Source: Maritalea myrionectae DSM 19524
GTDB lineage: Bacteria; Pseudomonadota; Alphaproteobacteria; Rhizobiales; Devosiaceae
Reading direction: 5' to 3'
Assembly (NCBI RefSeq): GCF_000423365.1
Contig: NZ_AUHV01000002.1
Span: 124,001-188,000 of the forward strand
DNA: 64,000 bases
Part shown: positions 46,762 to 56,018 of the stretch, in pieces
How the letters are laid out: the number at the start of each line of letters is the position of its first letter
How positions within the stretch are numbered: position 1 is the first letter of the stretch
Made by a program: the position numbers and the translations under genes
The notes under the pieces: model-generated
What the model was told of the DNA's origin: nothing
Database searches by the model: none
The model's input: only the letters and a program-made list of their open reading frames with translations

Positions 46762-46784
46762 AAGGCCGGGGGAAACCCGGCCTT
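46762..46784 (-). terminator. Hairpin after the outer membrane protein gene
   Basis: A nine-base perfect stem AAGGCCGGG (46762-46770) and CCCGGCCTT (46776-46784) lies 24 bases past the barrel gene's stop. Read on the minus strand it is followed by ATTTATAT, a weak T tract. Confidence 0.65.
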
Positions 46785-46807
46785 GAACAGTGTGTTTGGT
46801 GAGGATG

Positions 46808-47851
46808 TTAGAACGAGTAGGACAGTTCCGCCAAAATACCGTAGCGCCACATTGAGAAGGCCTGCAAATCGGTGACATAATTTTGCAGGGCAACTGTGCC
46901 ATCGGTCTCGTAGGTGCCGTCTGGCTCACTGTCCACCCCGTCGGTAACGGTAGCGACTTCGTAGCGGGCTTCGCCACGTGCTTCCAAATACCATGCACGG
47001 CCGCCGACATTGAAATTCCAATTGTCAATGCTGGTGCCGACCATCACTTGCGCGGTGCCACCATAACCATTGCCGCTAAACTCAGTCGGGCCGGATTGAG
47101 TGACTTGATAAGTACCAAAATCAGTGGTTGGCACGATCCGTGCTGCCAACGTGCCATTGACTTGCGCATAAGGAATTGCTGCGGCCTCAGCAGAGATGTG
47201 GAATGCCCCCATATCAGCCTCACCCACTACGCCCAAGCGCAACGCATTGACGTCGAGATTATTGACAGTGCTGTCACCGCCATAAATGGGCTCGCCTGTG
47301 CCGACATCCCAAGACACGTCCGCAGCGCTATCGATGGTCGCGAAGTTGCCCCGGCCCATATCTGGCGAGTCGTTCCAATACTGATAGCCAGCGATCAAAC
47401 CCAAACCGCCAGAATTGTCGCCATCCTCAAAGTGAATGGGCATATAGCCAAAGTCACCCATAAAATAGGCGACCTTGCCATCAGTTATTGCGGCGTCGGT
47501 TACGCCATCAGCACTGTTTGAATAAGTACCATTGATCAATGCGGAGTAACCGCCAACCAAGTTCACGAATGACTTGGTATAATCATCGTCAACACGCAAA
47601 TAGAGCTCGCCGAAATGCGTTGTGTCGTTTGACGTGAAGCTTTCACCAAAGCTTTCCACATTTTGCCCGCCTTGTGCATACCAATATCGAACACCGGTTG
47701 TGAGGCCGACCCCTTCAAACGAGGAATCTTCCCACCCCTGCTCCGTGTAGCCGCCGCGCAAATCTGATGGAAAATCTGCTGCCAAGGCCGATTGCCCTGC
47801 AGTTAATCCGACAAGAGCTGATAAAATATAGCAAACTGATGTGTGCCGCAT
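46808..47851 (-). CDS. Outer membrane beta-barrel protein
   Basis: A 347-residue protein. The signal peptide covers 1-24 (cleaved near SALA-ADFP), from ATG 47851 six bases after GGAG. The mature protein alternates aromatic and polar residues in strands (VGLTTGVRYWYAQGGQN, GYMPIHFEDG, GYGGTAQVMVGTSIDNWNFN, ARGEARYEVATV) and ends ILAELSYSF with a terminal phenylalanine, the sign of an outer membrane barrel. It is longer than the Omp25-like protein at 14655 and I cannot name a family. It may be a porin or an adhesin-like barrel. It stands alone with its own terminator. Confidence 0.78.
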   Translation of the reverse strand: MRHTSVCYILSALVGLTAGQSALAADFPSDLRGGYTEQGWEDSSFEGVGLTTGVRYWYAQGGQNVESFGESFTSNDTTHFGELYLRVDDDYTKSFVNLVGGYSALINGTYSNSADGVTDAAITDGKVAYFMGDFGYMPIHFEDGDNSGGLGLIAGYQYWNDSPDMGRGNFATIDSAADVSWDVGTGEPIYGGDSTVNNLDVNALRLGVVGEADMGAFHISAEAAAIPYAQVNGTLAARIVPTTDFGTYQVTQSGPTEFSGNGYGGTAQVMVGTSIDNWNFNVGGRAWYLEARGEARYEVATVTDGVDSEPDGTYETDGTVALQNYVTDLQAFSMWRYGILAELSYSF

Positions 47852-47936
47852 GATGCACTCCGAACTCAAAACAATTGTGCATATTTATGGGCTATTAAGG
47901 TTAATGTGCGGCTAAGTTTGTCTTAACAAAATAATA

Positions 47937-47964
47937 AGGGCGCCACAAAATTTGTGACGCCCCT
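47937..47964 (-). terminator. Rho-independent terminator of the DAHP synthase gene
   Basis: AGGGCG and CACAAA pair with TTTGTG and CGCCCT (47937-47964) with one mismatch, making a long stem. On the minus strand it ends in a TTATTATTTTG run. It is 25 bases past the DAHP synthase stop. Confidence 0.75.
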
Positions 47965-47989
47965 ATATCATTTCTAGCGTGTGTTTGCT

Positions 47990-49366
47990 TTAGATCGCAG
48001 CCAGTTCACGTGGACGCTCGGTCCGTTGTGTTTTCATTTCCTCGGCCACCAAGAAGGCCAACTCAATAGATTGAGAGGCATTCAAGCGCGGATCACAATA
48101 GGTGTGATACCGGCTGGACAATTCAGCTTCAGTAACCGCAGACGCGCCGCCAACACATTCAGTGACGTCCTTGCCTGTCATCTCCACATGCACACCGCCT
48201 GCATAGGTGCCCATTTGACGATGAATTTCAAAGAAGCTCTTCACTTCGGACAAGATCCGATCAAACGGACGGGTTTTATACCCAGTCGATGCTTTGACCA
48301 CATTGCCGTGCATTGGATCGCAAGACCACACCACTGTGCGCCCTTCTTTTTCCACCGCCTCGATAAGGCGCGGCAAGTGCTCTTCAACTTTGTCGGATCC
48401 AAAACGGGTGATCAGCGTCAGGCGCCCTGCTTCATCTTCTGGATTCAGCTTGTCGATCAAACGCAACAGATCGTCCGCTTCCATTGTTGGACCGCACTTC
48501 ATGCCAATTGGGTTTTTGATGCCAGCAAAATATTCCACATGTGCTTCATTGATGTCGCGGGTGCGATCACCAATCCAAAGCATATGGCCTGATGTGGCAT
48601 ACCAATCATTGGTGATTGAGTCACGACGGGTCAACGACTGTTCATAGCCCAACAACAATGCTTCGTGGCTGGTATAGAATTTGGTCTCACGCAATTGCGG
48701 TGTGTTATCCGCATTGATGCCCAAGGCGCGCATAAAGTCGATCGCGTCATCAATTTTTTGCGCCACGCCCTCATACTTTTCGTAAGAGTTGGTGCCCTTA
48801 ATGAACTCCATAGTCCAATCGTGATTGCGCTCCAAATTGGCATAGCCACCAGAGGCAAAGGCACGGATCAGGTTCAATGTCGCTGCGGATTGGCGGTAGG
48901 CCATGATCATACGTTGCGGATCGGGCACCCGAGACGCCTCGTTGAACTCGATATCGTTGATGATGTCACCGCGGTAGCTTGGCAGCGTTACGCCGTCGAT
49001 TGTTTCATTGTCTGATGAACGCGGCTTGGCAAACTGCCCGGCAACACGGCCAACTTTAACAACCGGCTTGGACCCTCCATGGGTCAACACTACGGCCATT
49101 TGCAAGAAGACACGGAAAAAATCCCGAATATGGTCGGCATGGTGCTCGGCAAAACTTTCGGCACAATCGCCACCTTGCAGCAAAAAGGCCTTGCCTTTTG
49201 CCACGTCTGCCAATTGATCCTTTAAACCGCGCGTTTCGCCTGCAAATACGAGCGGCGGAAAGTTTGAAAGGCGCTCTTCAACAGCAGCCAGCTCCGCCTT
49301 ATCTGGATAAGCCGGAACCTGGCGGATGTCTTTCGATCTCCAACTATCAGGTGTCCAGTTATGCAT
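47990..49366 (-). CDS. Class II 3-deoxy-7-phosphoheptulonate synthase
   Basis: A 458-residue enzyme that joins phosphoenolpyruvate and erythrose 4-phosphate, the first step of the shikimate route. The plant-type (class II) fold shows [20 protein letters not shown] (about 62-81, metal-binding C), [12 protein letters not shown] (105-116), [14 protein letters not shown] (about 274) and [11 protein letters not shown] (about 340, metal histidine), then [15 protein letters not shown]. It is alone and has its own terminator. Symbols vary (aroF, aroG), so none is given. It could be feedback-controlled by aromatic amino acids. Confidence 0.95.
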   Translation of the reverse strand: MHNWTPDSWRSKDIRQVPAYPDKAELAAVEERLSNFPPLVFAGETRGLKDQLADVAKGKAFLLQGGDCAESFAEHHADHIRDFFRVFLQMAVVLTHGGSKPVVKVGRVAGQFAKPRSSDNETIDGVTLPSYRGDIINDIEFNEASRVPDPQRMIMAYRQSAATLNLIRAFASGGYANLERNHDWTMEFIKGTNSYEKYEGVAQKIDDAIDFMRALGINADNTPQLRETKFYTSHEALLLGYEQSLTRRDSITNDWYATSGHMLWIGDRTRDINEAHVEYFAGIKNPIGMKCGPTMEADDLLRLIDKLNPEDEAGRLTLITRFGSDKVEEHLPRLIEAVEKEGRTVVWSCDPMHGNVVKASTGYKTRPFDRILSEVKSFFEIHRQMGTYAGGVHVEMTGKDVTECVGGASAVTEAELSSRYHTYCDPRLNASQSIELAFLVAEEMKTQRTERPRELAAI

Positions 49367-49543
49367 AATTTTTACTCGCTTTCACATTTTCTAGTTACAT
49401 AACCCGTAGGATTTACCAGAATTTCCCGACAGAAACCAGTTATTAAGGCCAATTTGGGTTCGGCAATCGCGAAAAAATGTCGCTTTGCTTTTGCCTGACA
49501 ATATCGGTATGAACCAAACTGTTTCCCAACGCCGGAGTTGAAC

Positions 49544-50272
49544 ATGCGCGACCTCAACCATTCTCATAAGTTTACCGACATTCATTCGCGGTTGAGCGTT
49601 GGCCCGAAAATCAGCTATTTGCGCGACTGGATTTATGGCGGGATTGACGGCGCTGTAACGACATTTGCCATTGTGGCGGGCGTTGTCGGCGCAGAACTAT
49701 CCGCAGGCGTTGTTGTGGTGTTGGGCATTGCCAATTTGCTCGCTGACGGTTTTTCCATGGCAGCCTCGAACTATTCTGGCACAAAAGCTGAAATCGACGA
49801 CTATAACCGCGTGCTCGAAGTGGAAAAGCGTCATATACGCCAACATCCAGAAGGCGAGCGCGAGGAAGTGCGGCAAATTTTTGCCAATAAAGGCTATTCT
49901 GGCGAAGAGCTTGAGGAAATTGTCAATCTGATCACAACGCACGAAGATATGTGGCTGGAAACCATGATGGCTGAGGAATATGGCCTATCAAACGTTCAGC
50001 GCTCCCCTATTCGGGCGGCGCTGGCTACTTTTTGGGCCTTCCTTTTGTGTGGTGCTGTGCCTCTCGTTCCCTATTTCCTTGGCCTGCCCGCCGGCGCAAT
50101 TGTTGCCGCGACCATGACTGGTGTTGTGTTTTTGGCCATCGGCGCTGTGAAGTCGTTGTGGTCAACTTGGAGCTGGTGGACAAGTGCATTGGAAACATTT
50201 GCCATTGGCATGTCTGCAGCTGGCCTTGCCTATCTGGTCGGCGCGGCATTGCGCGGCTTGGTTGGCGCATAG
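49544..50272 (+). CDS. VIT1/CCC1 family metal transporter
   Basis: A 242-residue protein. The signature is YLRDWIYGGIDGAVTTFAIV (about 25-44), the first helix of the VIT1/CCC1 family, with VVVVLGIANLLADGFSMAAS (about 56-75) as helix two. A hydrophilic metal-binding loop (about 85-150, KRHIRQHPEGEREEVRQIFA and HEDMWLETMMAEEYGL) precedes the last three helices. It would move Fe or Mn across the inner membrane. The start is ATG 49544, six bases after GGAG. The flavodoxin-like gene eight bases downstream is in the same operon. Confidence 0.88.
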   Translation: MRDLNHSHKFTDIHSRLSVGPKISYLRDWIYGGIDGAVTTFAIVAGVVGAELSAGVVVVLGIANLLADGFSMAASNYSGTKAEIDDYNRVLEVEKRHIRQHPEGEREEVRQIFANKGYSGEELEEIVNLITTHEDMWLETMMAEEYGLSNVQRSPIRAALATFWAFLLCGAVPLVPYFLGLPAGAIVAATMTGVVFLAIGAVKSLWSTWSWWTSALETFAIGMSAAGLAYLVGAALRGLVGA

Positions 50273-50280
50273 GAGACAAA

Positions 50281-50877
50281 ATGTCGAATGTGCTCGTGAT
50301 TTCCGCTCACCCGTTAAAAGACAGTCTTTGTGCTCATCTCACCGAGCAGATCAAGGCCGGGTTGGCGACACGGGATGCGATGGTGGCGCATCGCGACCTC
50401 TATGATCAGCATTTCGACCCGCGTTTACGGCCGGAGGAAAGAGCCAGCTTCTACAAGACCTATGATCAATCGCGCCTCAAAGAGGAAATTGCCGAGCTTG
50501 AGGCCGCGAACATATTGATCCTGGTTTTCCCAACTTGGTGGTTTGGTTTTCCGGCCATTTTGAAGGGCTGGTTTGATCGGGTATGGGCGCCAGGCGTGGC
50601 TTTTGATCACGCCGCGGACCTGTCTACGCTGCATCCTAAACTGGACAACCTCAAGCATGTGATTGCTGTTACAACGATGGGTTCACCCTGGTGGGTTGAT
50701 CGACTTATCCTATGGCGTCCGGTGCGCCGGATACTAAAGACCGCGCTTGTCGGCGTGTGTGCCCCAAAGGCCAAGTTCGACTTTATCGTTCAATATCAGG
50801 CGGAGAAGATGGATCCTCGTAAGTTAGATCGCCTCTTGCATCGCATCCAAACGACACTGGCCCGCGCCATTGGTTAG
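50281..50877 (+). CDS. NAD(P)H-dependent quinone/flavin oxidoreductase (flavodoxin fold)
   Basis: A 198-residue flavoprotein of the MdaB/KefF type. The Rossmann-like start is NVLVISAHPLKDSLCAHLTE (2-21), the flavin-binding motif FPTWWFGFPAILKGWFDRVW (about 81-100) and TTMGSPWWV (about 130). It reduces quinones by two electrons or modulates a potassium/proton exporter. The ATG at 50281 follows AGGAG eight bases upstream; a longer frame from 50032 that runs back through the VIT gene is a shadow. It is next to a VIT1-like transporter, so a redox or metal stress role is possible. Confidence 0.85.
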   Translation: MSNVLVISAHPLKDSLCAHLTEQIKAGLATRDAMVAHRDLYDQHFDPRLRPEERASFYKTYDQSRLKEEIAELEAANILILVFPTWWFGFPAILKGWFDRVWAPGVAFDHAADLSTLHPKLDNLKHVIAVTTMGSPWWVDRLILWRPVRRILKTALVGVCAPKAKFDFIVQYQAEKMDPRKLDRLLHRIQTTLARAIG

Positions 50878-50943
50878 AGGTATGTGGATCGGTGCGGTCC
50901 TTCGTTGCCGATTTGACCGTCGTCTAGCCCGAAGGGTGGTCAT

Positions 50944-51306
50944 TTAGTCTTCTGGCAGTTCTCCTGCGGGCGGCTCCCACAATTCAATAGCGTTGCCTGC
51001 CGGATCAAGGAAGCGGAAAAACCGGCCATATTCCTCGTCGTCCGCACCAATTTCCTGTACGCCACGCGCACGCAATTCTTGGATGAAATCATCAATATTT
51101 TCCACCCGCAAATTGATCATGAACTGATTGGTCTTGGGGCCAAAATATTCGGTATCGGGCTTAAATGGCGCGATCACCGATGGCCCAGCCTCCTGATGAA
51201 GCCAAGCGCCCAAATTTATGTCGAACATTTCTTGGTAAAATGTGGTGAGTTCATCGCCTGCATCGCTGCGGAAAAACACACCGCCAATTCCGGAAACCTT
51301 ACCCAT
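50944..51306 (-). CDS. VOC/glyoxalase-fold protein
   Basis: A 120-residue single-domain VOC protein. VSGIGGVFFRSDAGDELTTF (about 3-22) and QFMINLRVENIDDFIQELRA (about 61-80) are the two beta-alpha units, and FRFLDPAGNAIELWEPP (about 97-113) is the family's terminal metal motif. Enzymatic function is unknown; it could bind or detoxify a small electrophile. It lies upstream of the gor gene's terminator on the same strand, with gor's end and the hairpin at 51362 between. Confidence 0.82.
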   Translation of the reverse strand: MGKVSGIGGVFFRSDAGDELTTFYQEMFDINLGAWLHQEAGPSVIAPFKPDTEYFGPKTNQFMINLRVENIDDFIQELRARGVQEIGADDEEYGRFFRFLDPAGNAIELWEPPAGELPED

Positions 51307-51361
51307 TTCTGCCTCCCTGATTGGGCAGATTAAAGCGGCATGTTCGGATCAAGGCAAGGTA

Positions 51362-51391
51362 AAAGGCGTCGGGCCGAAGCCCGGCGCCTTT
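51362..51391 (-). terminator. Rho-independent terminator of the gor gene
   Basis: A 13-base stem (51362-51374 with 51379-51391) with one T-G wobble, loop CGAA. On the minus strand it is followed by a T run. It begins five bases past the gor stop. Confidence 0.85.
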
Positions 51392-51396
51392 CAAAA

Positions 51397-52782
51397 CTAT
51401 TCGACCTTTTTGCCATATTCCAGCACATAGCTGGGTTGTTTCATGGTCACCAACTCTTCCGCCGCCGTTGGATGCACTGCAATGGTGCGATCAAAGTCTG
51501 CTTTGGTGGCCCCCATGGTGACCGCAATACCCGCCATTTGAATGATTTCGCCCGCCGCGTGACCAACGATGTGCACGCCCAAAACCTTGTCCGTATCCGC
51601 ATCAGTAATCAGCTTATAGATTTCTTTTGCGGGTTTGTCGGTCAACGTGTTCATCATCGGGCGAAACGCGGCTTTATAAACATTGACCTTGTGGTAGCGA
51701 TTACCAGCCTGGGTTTCTGTCATGCCGATGGTGCCCACCTCCGGTTCAGAAAATACGGCTGTGGGGATCAAGTCATGGTGCACGAATGTGGGATTATCAT
51801 TGTAGAACGTTTCTGCAAACGCGGCCCCTTCCCGGATCGCAACCGGCGTCAGGGCAGCGCGGTCGGTCACGTCACCCACAGCAAATACAGTGGGGCATGA
51901 TGTGCGTGATTGCTCATCAACGATGATCTCTTCACGCGCGCCGACTTCAATGTCGGTGTATTCAAGGCCCAACCCTTTGGTGTTCGGCGTGCGGCCCGTG
52001 GCAAACATCACCTCGCCGAAGGATTGCGATTTCCCGGTATTATAATTGACTTTGATCGCCCCTTGCTTCGACTTTTCCAAAGACTCAAGATCGGTGTTTG
52101 TCAAAATCTCAATGCCGCGCTCTTGCATTTGCGAAGCAACTGCGTCGCGCACGTCCTGATCAAAACCACGTAGGATTTGCGGCCCGCGATAAGCCAATGT
52201 CGTCTTCACACCAAAGCCAGCGAAAATACCGGCAAACTCGACCGCGATATAACCGCCGCCAACAATCAAGATTTCTTCCGGCAAATTTTCAAGGTGGAAC
52301 GCTTCATTTGAGGTAATGCCCAATTCCGCGCCCGGAATGTTTGGCACAAAGGGGGTGCCGCCCGTGGCGATCAAGATGCGATCTGCCGTTAGTTCTTCGC
52401 CATCCTTTTGCAGCTTCACTGAAGTGCCACTGGTCAACTCCGCCCGATCTCGAAACAGCGTGACGCCCGCATTATCAAGGATATTGCCATAGATACCCTC
52501 AAGCCGTTTGATTTCTTTATCTTTATTGTCGCGCAGGGTTGCCCAATCAAATTGCACGTCTTTCATGGACCATCCGAAGCTTTTGGCCACTTCAAATTGC
52601 TCCGGAAACCGCGAGGCATAAACAAAGTGCTTTTTCGGCACGCAACCGCGAATAACGCAGGTTCCGCCCAAGCGATATTCTTCGATGACCGCAACTTTCG
52701 CGCCATAGCTTGACGCCAAACGCCCAGCGCGCACGCCGCCAGAGCCAGCACCAATCACTATCAAATCAAAATGACGTCCCAT
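51397..52782 (-). CDS. gor: Glutathione-disulfide reductase
   Basis: A 461-residue flavoenzyme that reduces glutathione disulfide with NADPH. FAD-binding IVIGAGSGGVRAGRLASSYG (about 9-28), the redox disulfide GGTCVIRGCVPKK (C42 and C47), the NAD(P) loop VGGGYIAVEFAGIFAGFG (about 173-190), and the catalytic HPTAAEEL (about 437-444). All needed residues are present. The CVIRGC form is the alphaproteobacterial one. Both GST genes and the GFA genes in the window depend on glutathione, which this enzyme recycles. It is a single gene with a terminator. Confidence 0.96.
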   Translation of the reverse strand: MGRHFDLIVIGAGSGGVRAGRLASSYGAKVAVIEEYRLGGTCVIRGCVPKKHFVYASRFPEQFEVAKSFGWSMKDVQFDWATLRDNKDKEIKRLEGIYGNILDNAGVTLFRDRAELTSGTSVKLQKDGEELTADRILIATGGTPFVPNIPGAELGITSNEAFHLENLPEEILIVGGGYIAVEFAGIFAGFGVKTTLAYRGPQILRGFDQDVRDAVASQMQERGIEILTNTDLESLEKSKQGAIKVNYNTGKSQSFGEVMFATGRTPNTKGLGLEYTDIEVGAREEIIVDEQSRTSCPTVFAVGDVTDRAALTPVAIREGAAFAETFYNDNPTFVHHDLIPTAVFSEPEVGTIGMTETQAGNRYHKVNVYKAAFRPMMNTLTDKPAKEIYKLITDADTDKVLGVHIVGHAAGEIIQMAGIAVTMGATKADFDRTIAVHPTAAEELVTMKQPSYVLEYGKKVE

Positions 52783-52823
52783 GAAATAACTCCATATTTA
52801 ATTGCCTGTGATTGACCACAAAA

Positions 52824-52850
52824 AAGCCCCTTGGGCAACCCAAGAGGCTT
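52824..52850 (-). terminator. Rho-independent terminator of the rpiA-DUF2059 operon
   Basis: AAGCC and TTGGG pair with CCCAA and GGCTT (52824-52850), with a two-base internal loop. Read on the minus strand the hairpin is followed by TTTTTTG. It is 24 bases past the DUF2059 stop. Confidence 0.8.
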
Positions 52851-52874
52851 CACATAATTGTGCTGATGGAAGGA

Positions 52875-53372
52875 CTAGTTAAGTTCAACACCTTCTTCAG
52901 CCAAAGCTGATTTCACTTTACGCTCATATTCAACCAAAAAGTTGTTTTCCCAAACTTCTACGGCAGCTTTCAAATCGCTATTAATGCTGACATTGTTGTT
53001 CAGGAGTTTTTGGCCCGTGTCACTCTTGTAAAATTCTACAATTTCACCAAGTTCTTCAGGCGTAAACCGAATGGCGTAAATCCGGGCAAATTGCTTATAA
53101 AGGGGGTTGCCTGCGTCGATATACTCCTGCGCAACCTCCCGTGCCGTTTTTACGATCGTTTCAGTCATCTCTGGATCTTGTTGTGCAAGTGCTTGAGCCA
53201 CGCGGCGTATGGAGTTGAGAAGAGACACTTCATAGACTTTGCCTGTGTCTGTCATTTCGACATACTCTTCCGCCACCGCCAGATGTTCGGGGGTTATCTC
53301 TTGTGAAGATGCTGTGGCCGATGTGGCGATTGACAAGAGACCTGCGACCAAAAGTGCAATTATTTTGTTCAT
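52875..53372 (-). CDS. DUF2059 periplasmic protein
   Basis: A 165-residue protein. The signal peptide is residues 1-22 (MNKIIALLVAGLLSIATSAT, cleaved near ATA-SS). The mature part has the DUF2059 fold (alpha-helical, with FARIYAIRFTPEELGEIVEF and YKSDTGQKLLNNN), which is widespread in Gram-negative bacteria and of unknown role. The ATG at 53372 is preferred over one two codons earlier because GGGGAG is then nine bases away. It is 21 bases past rpiA on the same strand, so in one operon. Confidence 0.85.
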   Translation of the reverse strand: MNKIIALLVAGLLSIATSATASSQEITPEHLAVAEEYVEMTDTGKVYEVSLLNSIRRVAQALAQQDPEMTETIVKTAREVAQEYIDAGNPLYKQFARIYAIRFTPEELGEIVEFYKSDTGQKLLNNNVSINSDLKAAVEVWENNFLVEYERKVKSALAEEGVELN

Positions 53373-53393
53373 ATCCATTTACTCCCCGCTTGC

Positions 53394-54080
53394 TTATCCA
53401 AGCTGTTTTACCCCTGTCGCGTCAGCCAAATAAGCTTTTGCACAAAGGCCCAAAAACAAGCCATGTTGCACGACACCGGGAACATTCAATAGTTTTTCTG
53501 ACACTGTTTGTGCATTGGAAATACGGCCAAAAGATGCATCAAGAATAAAATGCCCGCCGTCGGTTTCAAACGGTTTGTCACCACTTTGACGCAAAACCAA
53601 CCCGCCCTCAGCACCAGTTTGTTGCATCACATCAGAGACAGCATTTTGCGTAGCGCCCAGACCAAACTTGTTCACTTCAATGGGCAAAGCAAATTTGCCA
53701 AGCGTTTCGACCAGTTTTGATGTATCAGCGATTACCACCATTTTGTCAGAGGCCGCTGCAACGATCTTTTCGCGCAGCAATGCACCACCGCCACCCTTGA
53801 TCAGTTGCATCTGTTCGTCGATCTCGTCAGCGCCATCAACCGTCACGTCCAGTCGATCGATTTCATCCAATGTCGTCAGCGGAATATTGAGCGCTTGCGC
53901 CTGTTGCATCGTGGCAATAGAGGTTGGAACACAAAGGCACTCAAACCCTTTGGCCACCTCTGCCCCCAAATAATCAACAAAGTGCTTTGCGGTTGAGCCG
54001 GTGCCCAGTCCGATTCTCATGCCAGATTTCACTTCGGACATGGCGGCGAGTGCTGCTTGTTTTTTTAGTTCGTCAGACAA
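53394..54080 (-). CDS. rpiA: Ribose-5-phosphate isomerase A
   Basis: A 228-residue enzyme that interconverts ribose 5-phosphate and ribulose 5-phosphate. It has IGLGTGSTAKHFVDYLG (about 23-39), VDGADEIDEQMQLIKGGGGA (about 81-100, catalytic D and K) and LREKIVAAASDKMVVIADTSK (about 101-121). The start is TTG at 54080 (MSDELKKQAALAA), which gives the usual length; the frame extends 35 codons upstream but those residues match nothing in the family. A weak ribosome site precedes the TTG. It is the first gene of rpiA-DUF2059. Confidence 0.93.
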   Translation of the reverse strand: MSDELKKQAALAAMSEVKSGMRIGLGTGSTAKHFVDYLGAEVAKGFECLCVPTSIATMQQAQALNIPLTTLDEIDRLDVTVDGADEIDEQMQLIKGGGGALLREKIVAAASDKMVVIADTSKLVETLGKFALPIEVNKFGLGATQNAVSDVMQQTGAEGGLVLRQSGDKPFETDGGHFILDASFGRISNAQTVSEKLLNVPGVVQHGLFLGLCAKAYLADATGVKQLG

Positions 54081-54302
54081 GATAATCTCACAATAATTGT
54101 AAAAGCCGATGATTTGCTCTCGACTTAACAAAGAACGGCGCAAATTCACAATAAATTTATTGCTTTGCCAAATTATTTTGGACAAGAACAGTTAAGTTTC
54201 ATATTGTTTTAACCTAAAACTTGCTTTTTAGGAGGGGTGCCGTTCGGACGAGGGCTTTGCCGAACACAGCACATTTTGAATTCATTTGGAGATGATGGGG
54301 CT

Positions 54303-54896
54303 ATGAAATTGCTCAAACGCACAATTATGCTTTTGCTCAGCGTGGCATTGGTTGGAGGCACTGTTCTTGAGGCGTCCGCGGACCGCGTTTATGACTCACG
54401 AAATAACCGCTGGGTCGATGCCAGTGAGATGCAATCCTCAGGTCGGCGCGGTTCTAGCGTTCGGCGCACGACAGTAGATTACGAAACCAAGCTTGCCAAA
54501 GGCACGATCGTCGTCGAAACTTCAGAGCGTCGCCTTTATTACGTTCTTGGCGACGGGAAAGCTGTAAAGTATGGTGTTGGCGTTGGGCGTGACGGTTTCC
54601 GCTGGTCTGGCACACACCGCATTACCCGCAAAGCAGAATGGCCCGGCTGGACACCTCCACCAGCCATGCGCAAGCGTGTACCTGGTCTGCCTGCTTATAT
54701 GCCAGGTGGCCCGAAAAACCCACTGGGCGCCCGTGCGCTCTATATTGGCAGCACAATTTACCGATTGCACGGCACATCTGAGCCTTGGACAATTGGCCAA
54801 GCTGTTTCATCTGGCTGTATTCGACTGACCAATGACGACATTATTGATCTATATAATCGTTCAAAAGTGGGCGCACGCGTGATCGTTCGCCACTAA
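54303..54896 (+). CDS. L,D-transpeptidase (YkuD family)
   Basis: A 197-residue periplasmic enzyme that makes 3-3 cross-links or attaches proteins to peptidoglycan. The signal peptide covers about 1-26 (LLKRTIMLLLSVALVGG). The YkuD domain is residues about 65-197 (GTIVVETSERRLYYVLGDGK to GARVIVRH), with the catalytic H in YRLHGTSEP (about 157) and the nucleophile C in AVSSGCIRL (about 173-176). The S-S-G-C-I-R order is the family's S/T-H/S-G-C. The start is ATG 54303. A terminator follows it. It is alone. Confidence 0.93.
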   Translation: MKLLKRTIMLLLSVALVGGTVLEASADRVYDSRNNRWVDASEMQSSGRRGSSVRRTTVDYETKLAKGTIVVETSERRLYYVLGDGKAVKYGVGVGRDGFRWSGTHRITRKAEWPGWTPPPAMRKRVPGLPAYMPGGPKNPLGARALYIGSTIYRLHGTSEPWTIGQAVSSGCIRLTNDDIIDLYNRSKVGARVIVRH

Positions 54897-54922
54897 GGTC
54901 AATTGCTGATCAACAAGAATTG

Positions 54923-54953
54923 AACCGGGTTTTGCAAAAAGCCCGGTTTTTTC
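54923..54953 (+). terminator. Rho-independent terminator of the L,D-transpeptidase gene
   Basis: AACCGGG (54923-54929) pairs with CCCGGTT (54942-54948) with a TTTTGC-AAAA inner stem, followed by TTTTTC. It is 26 bases past the stop. Confidence 0.8.
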
Positions 54954-55001
54954 GTGCGCTTTTGATTGAACCGCAAACCCTTTGAAGTTAGCTTTCACAA
55001 C

Positions 55002-56015
55002 ATGAGTGATAATTCTTCCAGTAGACCGCTGATCGATCAGTTTGGTCGCGCAGTTACATATTTACGCATTTCGGTGACTGATCGCTGCGATTTCCGCTGC
55101 ACCTATTGCATGGCGGAAAACATGACGTTTTTGCCAAAGTCAGAAGTGCTGAGCTTGGAAGAGATAGAGCAAATCGCTTCGATTTTTGTCGCCCGTGGCG
55201 TGACGAAGCTGCGCCTGACAGGCGGTGAGCCGCTGGTGCGGCGCGACATCATGACGTTGATTGAGCGATTGGGGCAGCAAAAGAATGATGGCCCGCTTGA
55301 TGAACTGACCTTGACCACCAATGGAAGCCAGCTCAAACGCTTTTCCAGCCAGTTGGTGGCGAGTGGAGTTGAGCGGATCAATGTTTCTCTGGACACTTTG
55401 GACGCAGACAAGTTTGCCAAGATCACCCGCTGGGGCCGCTTGCAGCAGGTGTTGGACGGCATCGAATGCGCGCTTGAAGCCGGTTTGAAGATCAAGATCA
55501 ATATGGTGGCGCTGCGCGGCGACAATGATCATGAAATTGTGCCGATGATGGAATGGGCGCACAGCAAGGGCATGGATTTAACCCTGATCGAAACCATGCC
55601 CATGGGCGCGGTGGACATTGATCGTCAAGATCAATATTTGCCGCTGACCGAGGTGATCGATAATATTGGTGCGCGCTATACCCTTGAGGATTTGCCGTTA
55701 GATACTGGCGGTCCAGCACGGTATAAACGCGTCAGTGAAACAGGCGGGCGTATTGGCTTTATCCGCCCCCTCACCCATAATTTTTGTGAGAGCTGCAATC
55801 GGGTGCGCCTGACGGCGACGGGCGAGCTTTATTTGTGCCTTGGACAAAATGACAAAGTGAATTTGCGCGACGCGTTGCGCCAGGATGGGCCACAAGCTGT
55901 TGCCGATCTGTTGGATCACGCCATGGCGATCAAACCCAAAGGGCATGATTTTGAAATTGACCGGCTAAAGCCCCAGCGCCATGTGGGCCGCCACATGTCA
56001 GTGACCGGCGGCTAA
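55002..56015 (+). CDS. moaA: GTP 3',8-cyclase (molybdopterin synthesis)
   Basis: A 337-residue radical SAM enzyme, the first step of molybdenum cofactor synthesis from GTP. The N-terminal iron-sulfur site is [15 protein letters not shown] (C31, C35 and C38) and the C-terminal one is [20 protein letters not shown], both complete, with [14 protein letters not shown] (the GGEP motif). The start is ATG 55002 ([12 protein letters not shown]); a frame 12 codons earlier lies in the terminator region. The other moa genes are elsewhere. It ends four bases before the convergent Lrp gene. Its product would serve molybdoenzymes not in this window. Confidence 0.95.
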   Translation: MSDNSSSRPLIDQFGRAVTYLRISVTDRCDFRCTYCMAENMTFLPKSEVLSLEEIEQIASIFVARGVTKLRLTGGEPLVRRDIMTLIERLGQQKNDGPLDELTLTTNGSQLKRFSSQLVASGVERINVSLDTLDADKFAKITRWGRLQQVLDGIECALEAGLKIKINMVALRGDNDHEIVPMMEWAHSKGMDLTLIETMPMGAVDIDRQDQYLPLTEVIDNIGARYTLEDLPLDTGGPARYKRVSETGGRIGFIRPLTHNFCESCNRVRLTATGELYLCLGQNDKVNLRDALRQDGPQAVADLLDHAMAIKPKGHDFEIDRLKPQRHVGRHMSVTGG

Positions 56016-56018
56016 GCC